Positions 35,565 through 46,157 are shown, counted from the first letter of the stretch. The stretch is 64,000 nucleotides of DNA from Wolfiporia cocos (GCA_029448655.1 JACCLO010000009.1:248001-312000); one strand, 5' to 3'. Notes: a model not told the origin generated them from the letters alone. A program made the numbers and translations.

Positions 35565-36655
35565 TGACACAGTACGCCTGTGGGACTCACCAAGTGCCTA
35601 TATTGTTGAGATAAGGCGACTTAGAGAGGAGGCAATACCAGCGCAGCAGGATGGTGAGAGTTATTCTACGGTGCAAGCCGAGAATAATAGAACTAGAGTT
35701 ATAGGGCGTCAAGCCCCTAGTTATATACATGTTTATGGGAAGGTCGCGTGCTACTAGCTAGTCGTTACCTTTCCGGGTTATGTGGCTTTGCCAAAGGGCG
35801 AAGCTTATCTTATCTACTGTTTATGGACTCTACATAGAATGGCCGTGGCAAGGCCCTAATGGCCGAACCAATCGTATGAGAGGGATTTGTGTGTATTATC
35901 ATATGAACGCGGGCGCAGCCCGGGTATATGGGAAGCCGGTTGCCGGATACCGTGAGGTATAATGGCGATTGGCCGGTCTTCGTTGGATGACCAAGGCGAG
36001 ACGCCGAGGTCGTTATGCCATTGGACGGGAAGTACCGTGGCATGTGTTACAGCCCGGTCCGGATGGTTACCGGGGCATGTATTGGTCTTAGCCGTGAGGC
36101 GAGGACCGGTGTTTGGGCAACGCCGTGATGGCAGAAGCCCGGGACTTGGAGGACGCCGAGTCCCTGGGAGGCCGAGGAGGCCGTGACCTATAGCGATATA
36201 GCCTTGGTGCTATTATAGTGCTGTATGGTCGTGTTGCCATTATTATGCGAAGGCGTGGCGCGCCTGAGGTGCCATTGTGATCAAAGATCTTATGGCGGTG
36301 GGAAGCCGGGAAGGCCGACCCAATAGTACAAGGCCGCGAGGCACTATTTGTACATGTGGACATTATTATGCGAGCGTGCCGCGCTCGGCCTATCATTATG
36401 ATCTAGGATCTATGACGTGGCTGGTCTTGCTCTGACGGGCGAGACCTGTATGACGTATGCTGTAGTGTTGCTATTGGACGTGGTTGTACCGTAGCGTTAC
36501 GTAAGCTAGTCATGTGGTTGATAAGCCCAGTTAAGAGCTTGTCGTGGTGGCAATGGGAGTTAACCCGTAGATAACGTGTAGTTAGACGTATAAATCCCAG
36601 GTAAATTGCTATAATCGTAGGAAAAATGCTGTAAGCCCCAGATAAATCTGTGACA
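35565..36655 (-). mobile_element. LTR G, 3' LTR
   Basis: On the minus strand it begins TGTCACAGATTTATCTGGGG and ends GGCGTACTGTGTCA. A TATATACATG box is at about 35732. AATAATAGAACT at about 35682-35693 matches the primer-site sequence at the other end of the element. Confidence 0.92.
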
Positions 36656-36692
36656 TTACCCCCGCTTTAGGTTTCATCGTCCCTGATGAAAC
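36656..36692 (-). ncRNA. polypurine tract and hairpin, element G
   Basis: In element sense: perfect 8-bp stem GTTTCATC / GATGAAAC around loop AGGGAC (36692-36671), then CTAAAGCGGGGGTAA and the LTR. It is the strongest stem of the set, in a non-coding element. Confidence 0.65.
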
Positions 36693-36725
36693 TATTCCTC
36701 ATTGTGTACGTCCCAAGAGCGGTAT

Positions 36726-36945
36726 AACGCATGATGACGATGTGTCAAATGCCGTTAAGGTGCTGCTTCAATTTTGTTAATTGAACAGGGATAAATGGGA
36801 GTTTCAGGACTTTGTAGTGGAACCTGAGCGTTGAGTGGGATAGCGATTTTATTCCTTATTGCGATTTGTAACGCGTGATAGCGAAGTGCTAAATGCCGTT
36901 ACTAGCGATTATCAACGCGTGATGACCGAAAGGTCAAATGCCGTT
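36726..36945 (+). ncRNA. three covarying double-stem motifs in the G interior (motif 1)
   Basis: Units at 36726-36756, 36870-36900 and 36914-36945. Each has outer stem (T/GT/C)AACG...CGTT(A/AC/G), conserved internal loop CRTGAT / AAATGC, and an inner stem that changes with compensation: GAC/GTC, AGC/GCT, GACC/GGTC. Inner loops are GATGT, GAAGT and GAAA. The compensation points to an RNA fold. Strand is shown as plus because of the GAAA loop, although the element runs minus. Confidence 0.5.
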
Positions 36946-37003
36946 GTTAGGAAAGGATAGTCTTGTTACTAGAGTGTATTGTCATTGTGCACGCGGATCC
37001 TAA

Positions 37004-38614
37004 GAGGAGGGATTCTCCTGTTATCGCTGAAGGTGTTCAAGTGCCTTTTCGCGACCTTTGTCGGATTGTTGCTTTTGCTTATGACGTTACTCGTAGTAGA
37101 AGGCGATATGGAATGTACATCATATAGTGCCTTTGAGTCTACTTGTAATCTGTACTCCAATAGCTTGCCAAGCGTATTAGAGGGTGCATTGTGTCGTTGT
37201 ACATATTTCGGATAAGCATTGTGCCGGATACCTGTAAGAAGGGGTTCTTCTGTTAACTCTGGAGATGTTCTAGTTTCTCTTCGAGTCCTTGGGCGGTTAT
37301 AGTGGCTTATGCGTAGTACCCGTTGGATGTAACATAGCGGTGCTTTTTCGACGTCTATTGCTGTATATCGGTGAATGGAGTAGCTGGTTCCTTTCATTCG
37401 AATAGCGGGTGTCTTAGGCTTGTTGCTTGTACAGGGGTAATCCTACTTTGTACGACTTATGCGGTTTGAACGGTTATTAAAGGGCGTCGCCTTATGAACG
37501 TTTATGAGGCGTCGCCTCCCTAGTATCGCAAGTACTAAGCGTGTGACATTATTTCAATGCCCATTTGTTACAGGGGTTGTGTCCCCTAGTTAGATTGCTT
37601 CTATGTAGCGATCTCTTCGGAGTCGTAAGTTCCGGAATGAAGCTGTGCCTTCGTGGTTGTATGCACTATTTATTAACGAGTAGGCTTCTCGTGTAAAACC
37701 CCATAGTGTAGGTACTAATCATTGTGCATTATGGTTAATGCTTATGATTGTATTCCCTAGACTGTAGTGTCGTTGCCGTAGTGAGGCCTTATTGGGTAAC
37801 CGTGAGAACATACATCCTTGACAGGAGTTGTCTCGTAAGGGTATATCCCGTAAGGGCTGAGGTCACGTGATGGTGATGACTGTAGTTTCCAATGTGCTTG
37901 TATGTCGTTAAAGTCGTTGTTCGATTGATTATGACATTGTAAGCGTGGGAACTGGGATGATCGTTGGGGGAGGATATATTTCACTATTGGATAGATGGCT
38001 ACTATATTCCTATTACAAGGTTGTCGTCCATATACGAATAGGACAGTACGAGCATGAATGAGGGTAATCAAGCCTCTTAGTGCATGTCGTTTGTTGCTTT
38101 CAAGACCGTAAGGTACTGTTGTAAGCGTGGGATAGCGGACTTTTGAAGGTCCAGAATGCGGATTTAGGGTTCTCACCCCCTCTTCCACGTTTGATCTCCC
38201 GATCAAACCTATTCCGTTGGTTTTGGTTTTTAAAGAGGTTAAACCGCCTCTATACCCAAATAAGGGTGGGTGGATGTGGGCCGAAGGTATTCTTGACGTA
38301 TATCCATGTACGGCTGTATCCAGGTCGCTCGCATATGCGGCCAGATTTTTTATACTAAGGTTTCCCATGCCCTAGTTTGTCGATACCGAAGAGTTTCTCA
38401 GGCTCTTGTTCGGTGTAGTGACGAGATGTATTCCTAATCGGGAGATAGGAAACAGATCCGGATTTATTTATTACGTGTCTCGACGACGTAGGTTTCCGTA
38501 AACCAAGCAATTGTAATGATATCCGATTGCCAAATCGGAGTGATTGTCCTATAAGATGGGGCTCATCTGTTACTTCGGAGGATTTTCGAGTTTCCTTTTG
38601 AAGCCTTTTTGCGG
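37004..38614 (+). ncRNA. three covarying two-hairpin motifs in the G interior (motif 2)
   Basis: Units at 37004-37064, 37237-37296 and 38554-38614. First hairpin: 5-bp stems AGGAG/CTCCT, AGAAG/CTTCT, AGATG/CATCT with loops GGATT, GGGTT, GGGCT. A 9-nt linker always begins GTTA. Second hairpin: stems AAGG/CCTT, GAGA/TCTC, AGGA/TCCT closed by a G-T pair in all three, with 10-nt loops T(G/T)TTCNAGT(G/T). Stems change in pairs while loops and spacings are kept. The G-T pair is only valid on the plus strand. Confidence 0.5.
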
Positions 38615-40554
38615 ACGATCGCATTTTATTGCTAGTGTGAATTTCCAAATACAGTTGTTCTCCCCACAGAGAAAATGTCGTATTGGAGTGAAATCGTAAG
38701 TGAGATAGCGAGTCTCGTGACAATATTTGCGGGTGGCGTGCGAATTTGTCGATTTCAATTCGGGGGGGCCGGTTTGGGACCGGTGTGAATTCGGCGATGT
38801 GCGAAGATGCCGAATGAAGTGTGATTCTGGAAGTCTTGACGACCTCCGCTACACTTCAAGGGAACGCGTATCAATAGCGTGTGTCCCTTGTTTTCCCTTC
38901 CTCTAACCCAGATTGCGAGATTCAATTAAGTAATCTATTGCGATCTGTTTGTACGTGGAACGCCGGTGAGAGCGGCAGTGTTTCCAATTATTTATAGACG
39001 CTTGTCAGACGTCTCTTCCCAAACGGATGGTAATTTCCTTGCCAGGAATTCCATTACCGAAAGGGGTGCCCCCGTTCTAAGGTTCTTAACGAATGAAATG
39101 ACCGTGACTAATGCTCAATAACCCGAATCCCCTTTTCAGGAGCGAAGACCGAAGTCAAACGGGCGCCGACGGATTATGGGTAATCCTTATCGACTTGGTA
39201 ATAGGTTATTCCCACAGTAATGATAGTTATAAGCATATATTTAACCATAGCGTACACGTTCCTACGTCGGGCAAGGTACTAGTATCGTTGTTCGATTAAC
39301 TAAGTGTACCTAAGACGAGAAAGGTTGCTTTTTATGTACATAAGCGACCTTAACCAGGCTAGATAACCTGGGAACCAGACGGTGACGCAGGATGTCCAAG
39401 GTTGAATACAAATGCTATTGGGCGGTTACTAAGCTACTTTACAAGGTAAGTAAACTACTGGAGCCGCCGCTAAAACCATATATTAACTACTTATGACTGG
39501 GATACCAGGGTACCTAGAAGAGCGAGTCATCAGCGAACTATTGCTGAGTGGTCATATTCATTGAACACAATAAGAACGGGGGCATGGTTAGGGGCAACCT
39601 CTTGAGGGTTGCCGCGCGGAATTAAACCGCCAGGTGTCTTCATAGATGCGCAGGACCCTGTGCCAAGAGGCGGAGATATTCGCTTGTGCTTGTAACAGAG
39701 GCGCTCGCTCCAGGGGTAGGGTCGGTGATTGCCAGCATTTGATCGGCTGGATCACATGGTTGGGAAGAAGATACACGGCCCGCATCCCCTAAGGAGCAGA
39801 CCGGAAAGTGGACCGCAGTATTTCACCGCAGTCCTTACCACGCTTCAATGGCAAGGCTTGCCGTATTAGGCCCCACTTGTGTCCATCAAGGGCAGCTCCT
39901 CTGTCGATCAAAGATCGCGCTTTAACGAGCGCTCCACGCATCTAAGATGGTGGGCTACGCCGCAGGCTTCCAGAGGGACCCTCAGATCCAGTTTCCCGTG
40001 GTGAGCACGCCGAGCCGCCCGGAGGACTGACGCTATTGGCTACCGCTCAATGACCTAGGCCGGCGCGGCCTTGCGAGCCACGCCACCTCACCACTTTAAT
40101 CCAATTAAGGATCCAAAGCGGGCCCCTTACGCCTGGGGATCGGCTTGCAAGATTCCCATGCCGCCATAAGGGCGACTCTACTGGTAGAGATGGGGCGCTG
40201 AACAGCGCTTGCCATGTCAGGGGGTTGGGCGCGCACAGGCAGACCGTCCCCTCTTCCCAGTAGATGGGTCTCAAACGCTGGCGCCAGCGACCTTTTCAGG
40301 AAGCCAGCGCCTCTCCTTAACCCTGGAGTCCGGGTTTGCAGGACCGCACCGCTGATTAGGCAGGCGCAGTCCCACTGGGTGGCAGGGGGATCAAACCCCC
40401 GCCGCTAGTATCCCCCTGAACCCAACCATTTAGCATACAACCCTTGCCAGGGCTGCAGAGGCGGAATGGGGCGCAATCTCAGACACCTGTGGGGGGAAAA
40501 ACCCCAGGCCCAACCAGTTAAGGAAGGGCGGGGGGGTAGGAAGTTCTATTATTA
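38615..40554 (-). other. remaining G interior and 5' leader, no gene seen
   Basis: Holds only short chance frames. The last ~600 bp is GC-rich leader with the two blocks shared with element B. At the LTR edge, AGTTCTATTATT (about 40542-40553 on the plus strand) is the exact complement of AATAATAGAACT in the LTR, the proposed self-primer site. Confidence 0.55.
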
Positions 40555-41645
40555 TGACACAGTACGCCTGTGGGACTCACCAAGTGCCTATATTGTTGAG
40601 ATAAGGCGACTTAGAGAGGAGGCAATACCAGCGCAGCAGGATGGTGAGAGTTATTCTACGGTGCAAGCCGAGAATAATAGAACTAGAGTTATAGGGCGTC
40701 AAGCCCCTAGTTATATACATGTTTATGGGAAGGTCGCGTGCTACTAGCTAGTCGTTACCTTTCCGGGTTATGTGGCTTTGCCAAAGGGCGAAGCTTATCT
40801 TATCTACTGTTTATGGACTCTACATAGAATGGCCGTGGCAAGGCCCTAATGGCCGAACCAATCGTATGAGAGGGATTTGTGTGTATTATCATATGAACGC
40901 GGGCGCAGCCCGGGTATATGGGAAGCCGGTTGCCGGATACCGTGAGGTATAATGGCGATTGGCCGGTCTTCGTTGGATGACCAAGGCGAGACGCCGAGGT
41001 CGTTATGCCATTGGACGGGAAGTACCGTGGCATGTGTTACAGCCCGGTCCGGATGGTTACCGGGGCATGTATTGGTCTTAGCCGTGAGGCGAGGACCGGT
41101 GTTTGGGCAACGCCGTGATGGCAGAAGCCCGGGACTTGGAGGACGCCGAGTCCCTGGAAGGCCGAGGAGGCCGTGACCTATAGCGATATAGCCTTGGTGC
41201 TATTATAGTGCTGTATGGTCGTGTTGCCATTATTATGCGAAGGCGTGGCGCGCCTGAGGTGCCATTGTGATCAAAGATCTTATGGCGGTGGGAAGCCGGG
41301 AAGGCCGACCCAATAGTACAAGGCCGCGAGGCACTATTTGTACATGTGGACATTATTATGCGAGCGTGCCGCGCTCGGCCTATCATTATGATCTAGGATC
41401 TATGACGTGGCTGGTCTTGCTCTGACGGGCGAGACCTGTATGACGTATGCTGTAGTGTTGCTATTGGACGTGGTTGTACCGTAGCGTTACGTAAGCTAGT
41501 CATGTGGTTGATAAGCCCAGTTAAGAGCTTGTCGTGGTGGCAATGGGAGTTAACCCGTAGATAACGTGTAGTTAGACGTATAAATCCCAGGTAAATTGCT
41601 ATAATCGTAGGAAAAATGCTGTAAGCCCCAGATAAATCTGTGACA
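40555..41645 (-). mobile_element. LTR G, 5' LTR
   Basis: Same 1,091-bp sequence as 35565-36655 apart from one noticed base. It is followed by the second CTCGG copy and the resumption of D2 pol. Confidence 0.92.
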
Positions 41646-42255
41646 CTCGGCTAGAAGGAAAGAAACTGTACACGTTTTCGACCCTGATAGCAGCGACTGG
41701 GAAGCCGACGAATGCACCTGGCCAGACGACTGGCCCCAGTACCGAGAGGAATTCTCGAAGGATCCTAAGGAACGCATGATCAGACACCCCGACGGGGGAT
41801 GGATGTCAGCAAACGTCAACCAAAACGCAGATTTGAAAATCGTAGTCGGTGAAGGCGGTCGAATGCCGGAAAAAGGAACCAGGGACTCGGTTGGGTTTGA
41901 CCTGTACACTGCAACAGGCGACGTTCTGCCAGCTCACGGGCAGACAGAATACAACACCAAACTGAACATCCAGGTTCCCTTCGGCACCTACGGACGCATC
42001 GCCCCCCGCTCTAGTCTTGCCCGAAAAGGCATTGACGTAATGGGTGGCGTTATCGACCATGATTACCAAGGCGAAGTAGTCATTATTCTCCGAAACCACT
42101 CCGATATCTCTACCGATATCAAGGCCGGAGATAAGATTGCGCAGCTGATCTGTGAAGTTGCGAAGGACCCGCACATTACGCTACACGGAAAATCTTACTT
42201 CGAAAAGATTAAATCCGAACGTGGTACTGGTGGATTCGGCTCCACAGGAAAGTAA
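41646..42255 (+). pseudogene. D2 polyprotein C-terminus: linker and complete dUTPase
   Basis: After the target duplication the frame resumes (VFDPDSSDWEADECTWPDDW) and runs into an intact dUTPase with DSVGFDLYTA, PRSSLARKG, GVIDHDYQGEV, GDKIAQLIC and RGTGGFGSTGK, ending at 42255. A possible start at 41776 (MIRHPDGGWM) would allow independent translation, but there is no evidence for it. Confidence 0.85.
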
Positions 42256-42257
42256 TC

Positions 42258-42294
42258 GTTCCATTAGGGACAATAAAACCTGAAGAGGGGGTAA
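42258..42294 (+). ncRNA. hairpin and polypurine tract, element D2
   Basis: GTTCCATT / AATAAAAC around loop AGGGAC (42258-42279); two C-A mismatches make the stem weak. Then CCTGAAGAGGGGGTAA and LTR D. It appears to be a decayed version of the D1 hairpin. Confidence 0.45.
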
Positions 42295-42991
42295 TGTCAC
42301 AGATTTGGGACATGCCAATATTTTTCCCGTATTTTTACCTATTTATCTGGTATTTCTACGACCTTGTAGACATTTACGCTGCTAAGCGCCCGTCTACACG
42401 TACACGCAACCAAACAACACGTACACAACGCGGTATACGTCCACTTGTCATAACAACACGTACATAACACGTTCGTACGCGTCAATGACTCAGCGGACTA
42501 ACCTCCGGTGTCACGCGCCTTACTCATATCCCAATACTGGGCTATGTCAGTACGATTGGATAAGCGGCCCGCTCGTTATCAAATGCCAATGCCCTTACGA
42601 TTACTCATATCCCGATACCGGTATATATCAATCACATGCACGGCTTACTAACGTAGCTACAGCCACTTCCACAACATGGACCTACGGTCCAAACAAACGT
42701 TCTTACTGGTGCGGCCATTACCGGCGCACATGGTCCATTGTAGTTTACGACTTAGCTGTATTAGTTATGTCTGCGCACAGACCATCTTCATGTTTGGCTC
42801 CCTTACTGGTAACCAAACAAAGCATGTATATAAGTAGGGCTATCACTACGATAAGCCTTAGATTTGTTCTCTGCATTCGCACAGTCACATATCATCCCTG
42901 CTTGCGCCTACTAGCCTCCTCACCAACCTTCAGCAACTCCTTCAAGTCGCCCATAAGGTTATAGAGTGAGTCCCACAACTAGTTTGTGTCA
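42295..42991 (+). mobile_element. LTR D, 3' LTR of D2
   Basis: TGTCACAGATTTGGGACATG to CTAGTTTGTGTCA, 697 bp, homologous to 11291-11989. It is followed directly by the interior of element C. Confidence 0.88.
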
Positions 42992-43289
42992 AACGGTTCG
43001 ACCGAGATCAACAGCGAAGCTCTAGACCAAGCTGTTGTGCCAATCGCCAGGCGACTCTATCGAAGGGCTGGCCCCTTCTACTCCTAAATCGGATAAAAGC
43101 CGACATCCGAACATTGGCCGTGAAGACACGACGCTCTCGCACGGTTAATAACTCTACGATGTAATTGTATACACCTTCATACGATGTACTAGAGTACAAA
43201 GACCTGCTGTTACAGAATACAACTAGATAAAAAATATCGAATAGTGTGCGGTATTCTGGGTCTAAACAAAAAACACAGAAGGAGCATTC

Positions 43290-46090
43290 AGCATAATAGA
43301 TGGAAGCAGAAGGTTACACCTGACATAACTGTGTCATAAGGGTCAAACTGACCCACCGACGGCGAAAGCAGAATAGTCGAGGAAACCTATAAGCAGCCAA
43401 AGTCATAACGTCGGAAAAAGAGCCATAACCTAGGAGCCTTGCAACCTCATTATAAGGCCATAAGAAGACATAACCCGACTACGGCTGATAACCTCCCTAA
43501 ATCTCATAATACACGAAATTAAAAGGCAACTGCCAAAACCATCATAACGGCGAATATGCCATAATATGCGAATGCGCGAAGGTCTTTTGTCGGACCATTC
43601 GAGGAGGAAACAGTTAAACTCTCGAAAAATAAAGACTATATACGGAATCTCAAATTAGGCATTAAGAGTGGGATTGAAACCGAATACCGTAGTTAACGGC
43701 TGACAAGCCTTTAACGAAAGTATAATTACACCAAGCTGATAAGGCATAGTAACGTACGACACCTGACAAGGGTCTACGTATGAAGCACGGGACTATAAGT
43801 GCGAATGGCACGATGTCTCAAGATAATAAGTGGTGGTTTTGTGCGAAACCCCCTTAAAAATCTTCGAATACCAAAAGCTGCATAATATACGAATGGCAAT
43901 GAAACCTCTGCCCAGGTGGTCAGAATTTTAAGGAGGGGTGGACACCCTTCAAAGTTCATTTACCCGCAATACTCAAAGTTAATCCAGCCATGTATACGCT
44001 AAGCGATAGATTATGAAACGAAGACTACCAAAGGCTTAACTCTCTAACTATCACAAGACGCGCTGCGGACCCAATGCAACGTGCTTATGAGTGGCATAAT
44101 AGCCACTCCCCCAAAAGGGCTACGATAACAGCTCATGCTGCTATCGAGGGTCCAGCTGTTCATATTCCCACGCTCGGCGCCTATTAGACACTCTATGGTG
44201 TAGGCCATGTATGCCGGCGCCACGTACGGGTAATGTACCCTAGTTATTGCTCCGTAATGTCTATGATATTATGCTTTCGCATTATCTGTGACACTAACAC
44301 GAGCCAGGAAGTAGACACCCAAGTAGTAATCGAAGAACAGAACAGACGATAAGACAAGGGCACCTGAATAAGGACCTTAACAATCCATAAAGGGGACCAG
44401 AATCAAAGAATAGATTGACAACAGTCAATAAAAATATTCGTAACACGATCTATAACCCCAAGGGTTAATGTCGAACCAGGCAAACATCCGAAAAATAATC
44501 CTAGACCACACCAGTAGCAGTCTAATAGCCTCAAGGTCGTTGAATATTCCGACCCCAAGGCAATTAAAAGACAACTCATAAGCAGCTGAAAAGCGCATAA
44601 TGACGAGTTCAAGCCTACATACATTGGTGGTCAACACATAGGATTAAACGATGAAGTTACATCGGTTTCCCTGAAACAAGACAAGTCGAATAGAGCGTAA
44701 CAACATCCACTTTCCCAAGTAGACATAACAAAGACGCGTATTGGCTGAGTAATAAAGCCGATAATAGTCTGTCAACATAAAGACACGCATCTAAGTCGAA
44801 AAGGACTTTCCATAACCAGGAAAGGGATAGCTCGAAAACGGCATAACACGTCAAACAGGAAAACGTAACTATAATATCGAGGATAATAAAGCCATAAGGA
44901 CAAGCATGCACCATGACCTGACAAGGCATGGTAATCCGACAATGGTTTTAAGCGAAAACCCTAGAATAAACATATGGAACCTAATTCTCAGGCAACCTCG
45001 GAGGTGGGGGACCAACGGTGCCAGTGCAACGTCGGCCGAAAGGCAGCGGGCACATTGGAGCGCTGAAGGTCAGCCATAACGGGAAAAGGGAACCTAAAGG
45101 TCGAATTATGACCTAATAGGGCCAGTAAACTTAGAAAACTGGAAAAAGGAAAACGGTCAGGTCTCTCAGAGCGCTAGTAACCTAATAAAGGCCACACTCT
45201 ATAAGTCAGGTGTAAAAAGCCATAAAGAGTCAACCTATATGGTGAAAAGCTCGAAAGACGAGACCCAATGATCCCTATATCCAACACAAGTCCAACGCAT
45301 ACAGGAAACCACTCTATAATGAAAATATCAAATCGCAACGCCATAAACAGGCAACAGAGGAGATATTAAGAGATGGTCAATCCTAGTCAGACAAGTGCAT
45401 AAAGGGAATACAGTTCGAACTAAGACCAATCCTGGAAATTCATAATCCGACGAAAGCATAACAACGCCTAGTCACGTGACCTATCCGAACGAGGGATAGC
45501 TCCAACCTTAAAACGACCCAGATTAGCTCGATAAGAGGTAGAATCGAACTAGATTCAAGCCGACAGGCCCTCATAACAAGAGCATATAATCTGCCCATAA
45601 ACCCATTTGAACCACGGTGATAGTGGTAATCCAAGTAACAACCATCGGTTAAAACGACTATAAAACGTCATAAGCTTCCATCAAGGCTTGAAAACGTCCC
45701 CAAAAGTGACAATAACGTCACAACAGAGATTACAAGGCAGCGTATCGACAATGTGTCCATAGAACGTCGATTAATTACCTTTGGATAAGCAAGGATGCAC
45801 GCCGAATCTCTAAGACTAGCCACTAGAAGGACAAGTAAAGTCAAAGGAAACCAGACAACAGTCGTTACCATAGATCAAGTTACAATGGAAAACCCGCAAT
45901 AACCATACGTCAAGTAGACGATAAGCAAGGCCACAACACCTTAATTGATTCACTATCTACAAACGAGTCAGATAGTAATCAGAAGCCATGCTGCAGCCAT
46001 AAGCACATCAAGTCTACAAGGTTCAATATATTCGGGATAACTGAAGAAAATCTGCGTAAAAGCATCAACGGGCTCATAACAATAGAGTCC
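43290..46090 (+). repeat. recurring CATAA words, several in hairpin loops
   Basis: By eye about thirty CATAA occurrences on one strand over 2.8 kb. Several lie at loops of perfect or G-T hairpins: 44089-44108 (GAGTGG-CATAATAG-CCACTC), 44770-44785 (TGTC-AACATAAA-GACA), 44806-44824 (CTTTCC-ATAACCA-GGAAAG) and 46070-46090 (GGGCTC-ATAACAATA-GAGTCC). Confidence 0.5.
44067..44153. ncRNA. branched RNA-like fold, copy 1 (inside element C)
   Basis: Outer stem GGACCC / GGGTCC (44067-44072, 44148-44153) encloses GAGTGG / CCACTC (44089-44094, 44103-44108) and GATAACAGC / GCTGCTATC (44124-44132, 44137-44145; one A-C on plus, G-T on minus). The reverse complement recurs at 59907-59993 with the same stems and different loops. 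Function unknown. Confidence 0.55.
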
Positions 46091-46120
46091 AGCTATCATT
46101 ACAAGCAGGTTTTATAATAC

Positions 46121-46157
46121 TTCAACAGGGTCGTTGAACAACTCTAAGGGGGGGTGA
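46121..46157 (+). ncRNA. hairpin and polypurine tract, element C
   Basis: Perfect stem TTCAAC / GTTGAA around AGGGTC (46121-46138), identical to that of B, although the element interiors are unrelated. A G-run tract abuts the LTR. Confidence 0.65.

Larger units (their letters stand above)
35565..41645 (-). mobile_element. G: young non-coding LTR retrotransposon (LARD-like), 6,081 bp
   Basis: Two 1,091-bp LTRs (35565-36655, 40555-41645) with one difference noticed (near 36177 versus 41158), and perfect 5-bp duplications CTCGG at 35560-35564 and 41646-41650. The 3.9-kb interior has no retroviral reading frame. It has a self-complementary primer site at the 5' LTR edge and a hairpin plus polypurine tract at the 3' LTR edge, so it should be reverse-transcribable with proteins supplied in trans. 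It interrupts D2 between chromodomain and dUTPase. Confidence 0.92.

Noticed and set aside
35780..36396. Several open frames (up to 102 aa) repeated at 35.8-36.4 and 40.8-41.4 kb
   Set aside because: They lie entirely in the two LTRs of element G and recur only because the LTRs are duplicates.
36914..36945. GTGATGA...GAAA in G motif 1 as a hammerhead ribozyme
   Set aside because: The CUGANGA and GAAA core elements are not in the required arrangement; GAAA is a hairpin loop here and no cleavage site is evident.
42992..46157. Repeated short words in element C as a CRISPR-like or satellite array
   Set aside because: No fixed-length repeat or spacer; the recurring unit is a 5-base word in varied contexts.
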